Positions 9,401 to 16,404 of a stretch of 45,290 nt of DNA are shown here, piece after piece (position 1 is the first letter of the stretch; each line of letters begins with the position of its first letter). Below the pieces are notes generated by a model. It did no database searches. It was not told the DNA's origin and worked only from the letters and a program-made list of their open reading frames with translations. The position numbers and the translations under genes were made by a program. Location of the stretch: contig NZ_BOQN01000054.1 in assembly GCF_018332695.1 (NCBI RefSeq), positions 1 through 45,290 of the forward strand, read 5' to 3'. This DNA comes from Paractinoplanes toevensis (GTDB lineage: Bacteria; Actinomycetota; Actinomycetes; Mycobacteriales; Micromonosporaceae).

Positions 9401-10305
9401 TCGCCCCCGCGGTCCAGAAGACGATCTCCGCGGCCGCGGGCGACATCGAACGCCGGGGCATCACCACCAACGACTTCGGCGCGCTGCCGCGCCGCCTTCA
9501 GCAGGTCCGCGGCGGGTACGAGGTGAGCGTCTATCCCGCGCTGGCCGACGAGGGGGACTCCGTCGCCGTACGGGTATTCGAGACCGAGGCCGAGCAGCGG
9601 CTCGCCATGATTGCCGGGACCCGGAAGTTGCTGCTGCTGACCCTGCCGCCGGCCGCCCGCTACCTGCAGGGGCGGCTCGACAATCGGGCCAAGCTGGAAC
9701 TGTCCCGGGGTAATCCCTATCGGTCCATCGCCGACCTGCTCGACGACTGCGCCGGGGCCGCCGTGGACCGCCTCGTCGCCGATGCGGGTGGGCCGGCCTG
9801 GTCGTCGCCCGCCTTCGCCACGCTGCGCGACACGGTGCGGGAGGACCTCGTCGACGCGGTGGCCAACGTGGTGACCCAGGTGCAGGCGGTGCTGGCCACC
9901 ACCTACGAGGTGTCGCAGCGTATCGCCAGCAGCTCGAACCCGGCCCTGCTGGCCGCCCTCGCCGACATCCGCCAGCAGCTCAAGGCCCTGGTCTACCCCG
10001 GGTTCGTGACCGCCACCGGCTGGCGTCAGCTGCACCACCTGCCGCGCTACCTGCGGGCCATCTCGTACCGCCTGGACCGGGTCGGCGGAAACCTGGCGCG
10101 GGACCGCCAGTTGATGGCGCAGATCCACGAGATCGAGGCGGAGTACCGCGAGCTGCGGGCCGAGCTCCCGCCCTCCGACGAGCTCACCGCGATCCGCTGG
10201 ATGATCGAGGAACTGCGGGTCAACCTGTTCGCTCAGGCGCTCGGGACCGCCTATCCGATTTCGGACAAAAGGATATATAAGGCGATGGACCAGCTCCCGG
10301 CGTAG
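6424..10305 (+). CDS. hrpA: ATP-dependent RNA helicase HrpA
   Basis: 1293 aa, full length for the family. DEAH-box helicase motifs are in place: Walker A GETGSGKT at 96-103, DEAH at 193-196, SAT near 223, and motif VI QRKGRCGRV. They are followed by the helicase-associated winged-helix/ratchet region, an OB-fold segment and the long DUF3418 C-terminal part seen in bacterial HrpA. The family unwinds RNA; in Escherichia coli HrpA acts on stalled or collided ribosomes. A near-leaderless start is likely: TATTCT at 6409-6414, 9 nt before the ATG, and no ribosome site. The gene stands alone. Confidence 0.93.
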   Translation: MSITPASLRALFPDLLPRDERRLQRRLDGTRRIRDEAARATALAEIEAEAVAARGRLEAKLASVPAITYPESLPVSQRKDDILAAIRDHQVVVVAGETGSGKTTQIPKICMELGRGVRGQIGHTQPRRIAARTVAERIAEELDRPLGSTVGYKVRFTDQVSDDTMVKVMTDGILLAEIQNDRMLYRYDTLIIDEAHERSLNIDFILGYLREILPRRPDLKVIITSATIETARFSAHFGGAPVIEVTGRTYPVEVRYRPLVSVDASDETEEPMDQVDGIADAVDELGRDGDGDILVFLSGEREIRDTAEALGKRNLRNTDIVPLYGRLSAAEQHKVFERHSQRRVVLATNVAETSLTVPGIRYVIDPGTARISRYSNRLKVQRLPIEPVSQASANQRKGRCGRVADGICIRLYSEEDFESRPEFTEPEILRTNLASVILQMTNLGLGDLAKFPFIDPPDRRNITDGVKLLEELGALDDRKLTPLGRQLAQLPVDPRLARMVMEADKQECVAEVMVIAAALSIQDPRERPTEKQQQADEKHARFTDKESDFFSYLNLWRYLREKQQELSGNQFRRLCRSEFLNYLRVREWQDIYAQLRQVARTLGLSLVEDREDVAEGAHVHTALLSGLLSHIGLKESDKREYLGARGAKFAIFPGSALFKKQPRWVMSAELVETSRLWGRVNARIEPEWAEKLAPHLVKSSYSEPHWEKKQGAVMAFERVTLYGLPIVPRRKVLYSKVDPVLCRELFIRHALVEGDWETHHKFFGFNRALLERIEEIENRARRRDIAVDDETVYALYDARIPADVVSARHFDAWFKKARRDDPELLQFTREMLVNAGRDAVDPNAFPDAWLAGGVKLPLSYSFEPDSVADGVTVRVPLALLNKLDADDFGWSVPGFRKDVVISLIRALPKALRTNFVPVPDWAEAVLDRVPARRGPLPDAIGTELRRLTGTVVPADAWRPDQVPAHLRINFRVVDENDKIVGEGRDLDVLRRSLAPAVQKTISAAAGDIERRGITTNDFGALPRRLQQVRGGYEVSVYPALADEGDSVAVRVFETEAEQRLAMIAGTRKLLLLTLPPAARYLQGRLDNRAKLELSRGNPYRSIADLLDDCAGAAVDRLVADAGGPAWSSPAFATLRDTVREDLVDAVANVVTQVQAVLATTYEVSQRIASSSNPALLAALADIRQQLKALVYPGFVTATGWRQLHHLPRYLRAISYRLDRVGGNLARDRQLMAQIHEIEAEYRELRAELPPSDELTAIRWMIEELRVNLFAQALGTAYPISDKRIYKAMDQLPA

Positions 10306-10367
10306 CGAGCCCGTAGGCGCTCGGGTGCCGTTCGGTTACCCCCCTGTTTCGGGGTGCCCGCAGGCCC

Positions 10368-10380
10368 TAGCGTTCTGGCC
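10368..10380 (+). promoter_or_regulatory. Leaderless -10 element
   Basis: TAGCGT at 10368-10373 is exactly 7 nt before the ATG at 10381, and no Shine-Dalgarno sequence is present. The same hexamer and the same gap recur on the minus strand at 12229-12217. Confidence 0.5.
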
Positions 10381-10773
10381 ATGACGAACGAATTCCTCGC
10401 CTTCGCCCCGATTTCCACCGCCGCGGACATCCCGGTTCTCGACCCGGCCGCCGCGCTGCTGGACGAGATGATGGCGCGCGTCGGCGTCGACGGCCTCGCC
10501 GCCGCGCTCGCCGACCCGGGCCTGCTCGCCCTGGTCGACCAGCACGCCGCCGCGGTTCGGGACGCCATGATCGACGCCGACCGCGACCTCGACGCCGCCG
10601 GCCTCGCCGCCTACGCCACGTCGATCGTCGCCGCCGCCCGCCGCGGTGGCCGCACGGTGCCCGCCATCGGCGAGGCCGCCACCCGCCCCGCCGACTGGAA
10701 GGCCGCCGACTGGCACCTGCTGCGCCTGCTCGGCGTCTGCATGCTGGCCGAGGTTCTGGACGTTCTTCCGTAA
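10381..10773 (+). CDS. Small Ala-rich helical protein, DUF6401-like
   Basis: 130 aa, almost entirely alpha-helical and rich in Ala, Asp and Leu, with no signal peptide or membrane segment. The recognisable patch is the C-terminal PADWKAADWHLLRLLGVCML. It recalls small actinobacterial proteins grouped as DUF6401, which databases link loosely to natural-product loci. I hold that family match with low certainty. The start is set by the leaderless -10 at 10368. The gene ends 29 nt before the LamG gene and may share its transcript. Confidence 0.6.
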   Translation: MTNEFLAFAPISTAADIPVLDPAAALLDEMMARVGVDGLAAALADPGLLALVDQHAAAVRDAMIDADRDLDAAGLAAYATSIVAAARRGGRTVPAIGEAATRPADWKAADWHLLRLLGVCMLAEVLDVLP

Positions 10774-10802
10774 CTAATCCGGCAAAACGCGTTCTCATAG
10801 GT

Positions 10803-11516
10803 ATGAAGATCGCAATTGCTCTAGCGGCGGCAGCCGGGATGCTCATCCCGGCGTCGCCCGCCCTCGCGGACACTCCCGGCACGCTCGCGCTGGTGGCCCG
10901 CTGGGACTTCAACACCGGCGCCACCGCCGGCAAGATCGCCGACACCTCCGGCCGCGGCCAGGCACTCAGTGTCCGCACCGCCGACCAGGGCGTGATCCGC
11001 TTCGAGGCCGGTGCGGCCGTCTTCCCCGCCGCCTGCGCCGCGGGCGCCGCGACCTGCTCGCGCGGCCTGATGGAGGCCCCGAACGCCGCCAACCTCAACC
11101 CCGGCACCCGGTGGTTCCGCTGGTCGGCCCGGATCCGCCTGACGAAGGCGCAGCTGGGCGGCTCGGCCAACATCATGCAGAAGGGTGTGGCCGGCACCGG
11201 CAGCCAGTGGAAGATGCAGCTGGGCGCCACCAACGGCCGGGCCCACTGCGTCATGTCCGGCACCGGCAGCGCGACGGCGTACTTCGCCCGCTCCAGCGCA
11301 CCGGTCACCGACGGCCAGTGGCACAAGATCCTCTGCCAGCGCCAGGGCACCAACCTGGCGATTTACGTCGACAACGTGCTGCGCGGCCAGACCACCATCC
11401 CGGCGACGCTGTCGATCAGCAACTCGCTGCCCCTGCGCATCGGCGGCCCCAACTTCAATACCCGCAGCGACATGTACCACGGCGCCCTCGACGACGTGTA
11501 CGCCGAACTGGGCTGA
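10803..11516 (+). CDS. Secreted LamG-like (concanavalin-fold) protein
   Basis: 237 aa. The signal peptide is residues 1-22 (Lys, an Ala/Ile core, cut at ALA-D). The rest is a single laminin-G/concanavalin A-like beta-sandwich: WDFNTG near the start, WFRWSARIRL, VTDGQWHKILCQR, IYVDNVLRGQ, LRIGGPNF and GALDDVYAELG at the end. This is the standard pattern of LamG jellyroll domains that bind carbohydrate or protein outside the cell. Cysteines at about 75, 83, 140 and 178 could form disulfides. There is no catalytic domain. A role in binding a surface or polymer is inferred from the fold only. Confidence 0.8.
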   Translation: MKIAIALAAAAGMLIPASPALADTPGTLALVARWDFNTGATAGKIADTSGRGQALSVRTADQGVIRFEAGAAVFPAACAAGAATCSRGLMEAPNAANLNPGTRWFRWSARIRLTKAQLGGSANIMQKGVAGTGSQWKMQLGATNGRAHCVMSGTGSATAYFARSSAPVTDGQWHKILCQRQGTNLAIYVDNVLRGQTTIPATLSISNSLPLRIGGPNFNTRSDMYHGALDDVYAELG

Positions 11517-11540
11517 CACCCGCTCCCACTCCCGCTGATC

Positions 11541-11690
11541 GCCGGGCCGGGCTACTTCCGGCACCGGTCGCGTTGGCCGCCGGGCCGGGCTGCTTGCGGC
11601 ACCGGTCGCGTTGGTCGCCGGGCCGGGCAGCTTCCCGGCACCTGTCCCGTTAGTGGCTCGGCCGTTCGGCCGGGCCACTTCCGGTGCCGC
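11541..11690. repeat. 38-bp tandem repeat, about 3.5 copies
   Basis: Units begin GCCGGGCCGGGC at 11541, 11579 and 11617, exactly 38 bp apart, each continuing into a CTTCCGGCACCGGTCGCGTT-like segment. The third unit is diverged and a degenerate partial copy continues to about 11690. It lies just after the LamG gene. I see no coding frame in it. Confidence 0.8.
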
Positions 11691-11711
11691 CCGTGTCGGC
11701 TTCTTGTGCGC

Positions 11712-11747
11712 GGGGAGCCCGGCGGGCGGTTGCCTGCCGGGCTCCCC
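11712..11747. terminator. Strong hairpin terminator between convergent genes
   Basis: A perfect 12-bp stem (11712-11723 with 11736-11747) has a 12-nt loop. It stands 27 nt past the stop of the minus-strand 77-aa gene (11775) and on the plus side beyond the LamG gene. It has no T-run on either strand. Confidence 0.65.
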
Positions 11748-11774
11748 GATGCGCAGCGGACCGCGCGGGCCGGC

Positions 11775-12008
11775 CTAGCTTCGGCGGAAGGCGTAGGAGC
11801 GGGACTTTCCGCCGCCGCTGCGGGCGTGGTCGCGTTCGGACCGGCCCCGAGCCGCCTGCCGGCCGTCCCGGGCACCATGGTGAACGGCTTCCGGCGCGGC
11901 GTCCGGACCGGCTGCGGTCTTCGCGGCGGGCCGGCCGAGGGCGGCGGCGAGATCCTGTTTGACGAGATCGTCCTGGTCTACGTGGACGGAAAAGCTCTGC
12001 GGGGGCAT
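11775..12008 (-). CDS. Unrecognised 77-aa protein with basic aromatic tail
   Basis: The ATG at 12008 follows a perfect AAGGAGG at 7-nt spacing, the strongest sign that this is a real gene. The protein has an acidic N-terminal part (VHVDQDDLVKQDLAAAL), an Ala/Arg-rich middle and the terminal sequence SGGGKSRSYAFRRS. I do not recognise the family. The short length, an acidic leader-like half and a distinct Gly/Arg/aromatic tail resemble a precursor peptide, but no modifying enzyme gene is adjacent. It could equally be a small regulatory protein. The predicted transcript begins ~208 nt upstream at a leaderless 3-codon ORF (12216-12205). Confidence 0.6.
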   Translation of the reverse strand: MPPQSFSVHVDQDDLVKQDLAAALGRPAAKTAAGPDAAPEAVHHGARDGRQAARGRSERDHARSGGGKSRSYAFRRS

Positions 12009-12204
12009 ACGTACCTCCTTCGCGCCCCGCCCCGGGCGCCGGACCGCATGCGGCGGCCAGGCCCGCGAGGCCGGGCTGGTCAGGGTGAAGCCGTGGAAGA
12101 AAACAGACTGCTCCGGGCGTCGGCGCGCCGGTGTCTCCACGGCGGACAACCCGCCGGAGCACCCGGAGCCGGAACGCTGGGGCCGCGACCGCGGCCGGCG
12201 AGCA

Positions 12205-12229
12205 TCAGGAGATCATGCGTGCCACGCTA
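12205..12229 (-). promoter_or_regulatory. Promoter with leaderless 3-codon ORF (MIS-stop)
   Basis: On the minus strand TAGCGT (12229-12224) is 7 nt before ATG (12216), which reads ATG-ATC-TCC-TGA. The next real start, with a perfect ribosome site, is ~208 nt downstream at 12008. This could be a mini-ORF-led long leader, or the ATG may simply mark the transcription start. Confidence 0.35.
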
Positions 12230-12252
12230 GCCGGACGCCTCGACCGGCGCGA

Positions 12253-12266
12253 CCGAATTAATTCGG
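12253..12266. promoter_or_regulatory. 14-bp perfect palindrome, candidate operator
   Basis: CCGAATTAATTCGG is a perfect palindrome with an AT core in very GC-rich DNA. It lies between the divergent promoters of the 77-aa gene (its -10 is 24 bp away) and the RDD gene (start 12307). A dimeric repressor site is the natural reading, but no regulator gene is nearby. Confidence 0.45.
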
Positions 12267-12306
12267 CGCGGGTGCTCGCTTGCGGTCGTGCCGCACGATC
12301 GGTTCC

Positions 12307-12717
12307 ATGATGCTCAATGTTCACGTGACCGGCCGCCGCGTCGTGGCGACCCTGCTCGACGGCGTGCTGTTCGGTTTCGTGGCCTCGGCACTGGGCGTCC
12401 AGCAGGACAACACGACCTACCAGCTGAGCAACGTCTCCTCGGCCGGCGGGCTGTGGTTCGTGCTTTTCGTGTTCCTCTACTACGTGCTGCTCGAGGGCCT
12501 GACCGGCCGCACCGTGGGCAAGCTGATCACCGGCATCCGCGTGGTGGACGCCGAGACCGGCGGCCGCCCAGGCTTGCTGTCCGGCATCGTCCGCACGCTG
12601 CTGCGCATAATCGACGGTCTGGTGGGCTACCTGGTGGCCCTGATCGTCGTAGTCAACTCGAAGAACCGCCGCCGCCTCGGCGACATGGCCGCCAAAACCC
12701 TGGTCGTCCGAGCCTGA
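12307..12717 (+). CDS. RDD-family membrane protein
   Basis: 136 aa. The pattern is that of RDD domains: Arg and Asp in the first helix (RRVVATLLDGVLFGF), a second helix (LWFVLFVFLYYVLLEG), then TVGKLITGIRVVD and a last helix (IIDGLVGYLVALIVVV) ending NRRRLGDMAAKT. These are small integral membrane proteins; some affect ion exchange, but most are uncharacterised. Two adjacent ATGs at 12307 and 12310 begin the frame. There is no clear ribosome site. The palindrome at 12253 may act as its operator. Confidence 0.8.
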   Translation: MMLNVHVTGRRVVATLLDGVLFGFVASALGVQQDNTTYQLSNVSSAGGLWFVLFVFLYYVLLEGLTGRTVGKLITGIRVVDAETGGRPGLLSGIVRTLLRIIDGLVGYLVALIVVVNSKNRRRLGDMAAKTLVVRA

Positions 12718-13044
12718 GCACCACCGCCACCGGCCACGGCCGAGTCAGCTTTGATCGCCGGCCGTATTCGGAGTCGGCAGCCCGGCACTGGCCATGGTCG
12801 AGTCGGCAGCCGACGCCGGTCACCAGCGAATCGGACGGAACCGCCACCCGATCGCCAGGGACAACGACGGCGTAGCCACTCCGTAGCCCGGAACGTCCGA
12901 CTCGTCCGGTCGACGTGGAGGCGAGAGCGGCTCGCCGTTCCCACCCATCGGCGACGCGTTCCACGATGCGGGCCGATCGCCAAATGCTGGACCTGGCTCC
13001 CGCATTCCGGTCGGAGGCGCCACATGATGGACACCGCTGGCCAG

Positions 13045-13138
13045 ATAAATCCATTTATTTCATGCTTGACGCCGCGTGGTCGGGGTGCCGCCGGCTCAAA
13101 GTCGTGGATTTGCTGCTCGCAGCGAGCAGCAAATCCAC
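13045..13138. repeat. AT-rich inverted repeat plus 17-bp-arm palindrome
   Basis: ATAAAT-CC-ATTTAT (13045-13058) is a short AT-rich inverted repeat. About 45 bp on, GTGGATTTGCTGCTCGC (13104-13120) and its exact complement (13122-13138) form a 17-bp stem around a single A. Such a precise long palindrome in a non-coding stretch looks like a dispersed palindromic element (REP- or MITE-like). That it is repeated elsewhere in the genome is inference. Confidence 0.65.
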
Positions 13139-13214
13139 AAGATCGGCCCAAGGAACCGCAGCCGAGAGAAGCGGCGGGCGCGGCGGTGCGCCGCGCCGGG
13201 TGCATCGATGCGGC

Positions 13215-13525
13215 GGCGACGGTGATGCGGCGGGCGGGGCGTTGCCGGCGTGCGGTGGGCCGGGCGGTGCCACGGGCGGTGATGCGGTGGGCGGGGCGGT
13301 GCTGGCGGGCGGCGGGTGACGGTGATGGGGCGGGCCGGGCGGTACCGGCGCGCGGTGGGCCGCGCGGTGCCACCGGGCCGGGCGATGCGGTGGGCCGGGC
13401 GGTGCTGGCGGGCCGGGCGATGCGGTGGGCCGGGCGGTGCTGGCGGCCGGCGGGTGACGGTGATGCGGCGGGGCGGTGCCGGCGCGCGGTGGGCTCGGCG
13501 GTGCCACTGGGTTGGGCGATGCGGC
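13215..13525. repeat. G-rich minisatellite with ~70-bp and 35-bp units
   Basis: Three diverged copies of a ~70-bp block start at GACGGTGATG (near 13218, 13317 and 13458). Each carries GCGGTGGGC and GGCGGTGCCAC segments and ends in GATGCGG. Between the second and third copies a 35-bp unit (GCGATGCGGTGGGCCGGGCG...) occurs twice in tandem from 13382 and 13417. Many GGG runs could form G-quadruplexes on the plus strand. Confidence 0.65.
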
Positions 13526-13626
13526 GTAAGGGCGGCGCCAAGATAGTGCGGTGCCGGATGATCTGCCGGGCCGGGCCGGGCCGGGCCGGGCTGGGCTGGG
13601 CTGGGAGAGGCGTGGACGGGGCGGGG

Positions 13627-14670
13627 TTACGGGGATAGGCGGGACAGGCCGGCGTCCAGCACGGACAGGGCTCTTGGGTAGTCATGTAGCTGGTCGCGGA
13701 TCACCTGCAGGCCTGCTCGCAGGGCGGGGGACGGGACGCCGCGGGCCTGGAGTACGTCGTTGGTCCAGTCGACGAAGTCGGTGAAGATCTGGGGCTCGCT
13801 CAGGTACAGGGCGGAGGCCAGGAAGTCGACCACGTGGCCCATGTCTTCCAGGGTGGAGTCGGTCTGCTGGTCGTTGTAGGACGCCATCGCGGGGAAGGCG
13901 GTCATCAGCGAGCGCATGCCGGTGACGATCAGGTCGGGGCGGTGGCGGACCACATGGGTGTACTCGTCGTCGCCCAGGAAGGCGTGCACCTGGGGGTCGC
14001 GCGGTGGGGGTGGCCACGACGAGGCCAGGCGGGCCACGGCCTCCTCGGCGCCGGCCGCCCAGGCGTCGGCGCCCAGGGTTTGTGCGTAGCGGCCGCCGGG
14101 GCCGAAACCGCGGCCGCCGGCGATCACCGGGATGCCGGCCGAGCGGCAGGCCGTGATGGCGGCGTGGGCCCGGGGCAGGCGGGTGGAGATCATGCAGCTC
14201 AGGGCAACCGCGTCGGGGCCGGTCTGGTGCAGGTGGGTGACCAGGTGCGGGCCGGGGACCGAGGGGCCCAGGAAGTCGACCCGCCAGCCGTCCAGGCGGA
14301 GCATCTCGGCCAGGATGCGGACCGGCAGGGCGTGCCACTCGCCATCGACGCAGGCGATCGTGATGCGGCCGCGGTCGGGGCGGCGCGGGGTGTGGGCCGC
14401 GAGGGCCGCCAGGGCTCGTTCGGCGGTGGCGGTGGCGGCGTGTTCGCGGGCGACCGTCCACTCGTTCGCCGCCCAGAGCTCGCCCACCCGGGACTGGGTG
14501 CGGGCGATCAGGTCCATCATGATGCGCTGCGGCGGGATGTCCTGTTCCAGCAGTGCGGTGACCACCTCGACCGCGCCGTACTCGTCGCCGTCGCCGACCA
14601 GGCGGAGGAAGTGTTCGCGCAGGCCGGGATCGTCGAGGTCGAGTGGCGGGTTGGGCGTGAAGACAGTCAT
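13627..14670 (-). CDS. Cobalamin-binding protein with CarH-like photoreceptor motif
   Basis: 347 aa. The N-terminal helical bundle (about 15-95) is a B12-binding-2/methionine-synthase cap-type domain. It has Trp66, nine residues, then Glu76-His77 (AREHAAT), which is the Wx9EH pattern of adenosylcobalamin photoreceptors such as CarH. The next Rossmann domain (about 100-215) has DGEWH with His113 in the place of the lower cobalt ligand, then LGPSVP and VALSCMIS. The residue after Trp66 is Ala, where CarH of Thermus has the His that binds cobalt after light. A helical C-terminal domain (about 225-347) follows, and no DNA-binding domain is present. The ATG overlaps the stop of the SpoIIE-type phosphatase gene (ATGA), implying joint function. 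Output is probably through protein contact. Confidence 0.85.
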   Translation of the reverse strand: MTVFTPNPPLDLDDPGLREHFLRLVGDGDEYGAVEVVTALLEQDIPPQRIMMDLIARTQSRVGELWAANEWTVAREHAATATAERALAALAAHTPRRPDRGRITIACVDGEWHALPVRILAEMLRLDGWRVDFLGPSVPGPHLVTHLHQTGPDAVALSCMISTRLPRAHAAITACRSAGIPVIAGGRGFGPGGRYAQTLGADAWAAGAEEAVARLASSWPPPPRDPQVHAFLGDDEYTHVVRHRPDLIVTGMRSLMTAFPAMASYNDQQTDSTLEDMGHVVDFLASALYLSEPQIFTDFVDWTNDVLQARGVPSPALRAGLQVIRDQLHDYPRALSVLDAGLSRLSP

Positions 14671-16307
14671 GAGCGCTGGCGGACCCTACGGGTGTTGAGG
14701 GCGAAGGAGGACTGGGTCTGGCCGCCGTCGCGCAGGCTCAGGGCCGTGCGGACGGGGGCGCGCACCGCCAGCATGGCGATGTCGTCGCGGGCGCCGCCGT
14801 GCATCCAGTCGGAGACCAGCTGGCGGACTCGCTCAACGGTGGCCGTGGCGGGCAAGCCTTGGCAGGTGGAGAGGGCGGCCTTGAGGCGAGCCTCGCCGTA
14901 CTGGGCGGTGGTGGTCGGGCCGCCCCGGGCCTCGAACAGGCCGTCGCTGTAGAGCAGGCACAGCTCGCCGGGGGCCAGCTCCACCTCGGCCGGGCGGACC
15001 ACCGTCTCGGTCACGGCGCCGATCAGGGTGCCGCTGACCGGCACCTCCTCGACGGTGCCGTCGGCCCGCAGCACCAGCGGTGGCGGGTGGCCGCCGGTGG
15101 CCAGGGTCAGCCGGACCCGGCCGTGGTCGGCCCGGCGCAGTGCGCCGACGACCAGCGTGACGAAGCGGTGCTGGCGGCCGGACTGGAGCAGGGCCTGGTT
15201 GAGCACCCGCAACATCTCGGCGGGGTCGGCGTCGACCAGGTGCAGGGCGCGCAGGGTCTGGCGGACCTTTCCGGTCAGGACCGCGGCCTCGGGGCCGGTG
15301 CCGCACACGTCGCCGAGGGCCAGCACGGTGTCGCCGCCGGGGTGGGTGGGCTCGAAGACGTCGTAGAAGTCGCCGCCGATCCGCAGCGCCTCGCGGGCCG
15401 CCTGGTAGGAGCCGACCAGCTCCACGCCGTCCATCTGGAGCAGCTCGGGCGGCAGCAGGTCGGCCTGCAGGACGGCGGCCGTGTCGGCCTGCTCGCGGTA
15501 GAGGGCGGCGGCCGAGATGGCCGAGCCGGCCCGGGCCGCGAAGATGCGGGCCAGGATCTCGTCGTCGGTGGTGAAGGTGCTCCCGCGCTTGGCCAGGATC
15601 AGCGCACCGGCCGGTTCGGCGGTGCCGGGCAGCGGGGTGACCAGCAGCGCGCCGATCTCGCCCAGGCCGAGCCAGGACGGCGCCTGGGCGGCGTCGAGCC
15701 AGCGACTGGGGATCGGCGGGAAGCCGCCGAGCACCTCGACCATGCCGGGCACGTCGGACAGCTGGCTCTCGGCGACCGAGCCCTCGACGATCCGCTCGCC
15801 ACCGGTGAGTCGCAGCCAGGTGCTGCGCCGGCGGTGCGGCGGCAGGATGACGACGGCCGCGTCGGCCAGGTGGGCGACCGCCAGCTCGGCGGTGGTGCGC
15901 AGGCAGCGGCCCTGGTGCAGGGAGGCGGACAGGCGGCGGCCGGCGTCGGCCAGGAACGCCGTGCGGGCGCGCTCGGCGGACAGGGCGGCGGCGCGGTTGA
16001 CCTCTTCGGTGCGATCGCGCAGATACCACGCGTAGTGATCTTCGTCGAGCGTGCGGCGCCGGCCGGCTATGTGGCGCCCGGCGTGTTCGACGGTGAAGGT
16101 GTCGGCCCCGGCGGTGAGAGCGCCGCGCAGCGTGGCGACGTCCGGCACCAGGTTCGCGGCGGCGGTGTTGACCAGCAGGATCGTGTCATCGGCGGTGCCG
16201 CAGAGGAGGACCGCCTCGGAGGCGGCGTCCAGAGCGGCGCGGAGCAGAGCCGGTGCGGGCACCAAGGCGCGCACGTCGCCGGCGACAGCCGGCGATTGCC
16301 CGGTCAA
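14667..16307 (-). CDS. PAS/GAF-regulated SpoIIE-type PP2C phosphatase
   Basis: 546 aa. A PAS-like domain (about 20-115) is followed by GAF (about 125-290) and a PPM/SpoIIE serine phosphatase domain (about 310-525). Metal-site motifs are intact: GGDFYDVF, LGDVCGTG, YSDGLFEAR and GARDDIAMLAV. Such RsbU/RsbP-like enzymes dephosphorylate anti-anti-sigma (STAS) proteins in partner switching. The start is a TTG at 16307 with AAGGGG upstream; no ATG lies in frame nearby. It is the first gene of a coupled pair with the B12-binding protein. No STAS or anti-sigma gene is in the window. Confidence 0.85.
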   Translation of the reverse strand: MTGQSPAVAGDVRALVPAPALLRAALDAASEAVLLCGTADDTILLVNTAAANLVPDVATLRGALTAGADTFTVEHAGRHIAGRRRTLDEDHYAWYLRDRTEEVNRAAALSAERARTAFLADAGRRLSASLHQGRCLRTTAELAVAHLADAAVVILPPHRRRSTWLRLTGGERIVEGSVAESQLSDVPGMVEVLGGFPPIPSRWLDAAQAPSWLGLGEIGALLVTPLPGTAEPAGALILAKRGSTFTTDDEILARIFAARAGSAISAAALYREQADTAAVLQADLLPPELLQMDGVELVGSYQAAREALRIGGDFYDVFEPTHPGGDTVLALGDVCGTGPEAAVLTGKVRQTLRALHLVDADPAEMLRVLNQALLQSGRQHRFVTLVVGALRRADHGRVRLTLATGGHPPPLVLRADGTVEEVPVSGTLIGAVTETVVRPAEVELAPGELCLLYSDGLFEARGGPTTTAQYGEARLKAALSTCQGLPATATVERVRQLVSDWMHGGARDDIAMLAVRAPVRTALSLRDGGQTQSSFALNTRRVRQRS

Positions 16308-16404
16308 TGATTTCCCCTTTCGGTCTCCCGCCGATGTGATCGTTCCGCACAGCCTAATCCTTGAACGGTGGCGCGGCTCGGTAGGACTGGCCGATCATGG
16401 AAGG

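Larger units (their letters stand above)
12718..13626. other. Gene desert with palindromes and G-rich minisatellite
   Basis: No frame in these ~900 bp looks like protein. The left third is ordinary GC-rich DNA. Around 13045-13138 there is an AT-rich inverted repeat and a 35-bp palindrome. From about 13215 to 13525 the DNA is a purine-biased minisatellite of GGGC-type blocks, and 13566-13605 is a (CCGGG/CTGGG)n run. Long open frames here are a by-product of the repeats and of missing stops at high GC. Confidence 0.75.

Noticed and set aside
13215..13525. CRISPR-like periodicity
   Set aside because: Repeat units are diverged, contiguous and G-rich with no unique spacers, and there are no cas genes.
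12627..13685. Minus-strand 352-codon frame rich in Pro/Ala/Arg
   Set aside because: It spans the minisatellite and palindromes and overlaps the RDD gene; composition follows the repeats and no ribosome site or motif is present.
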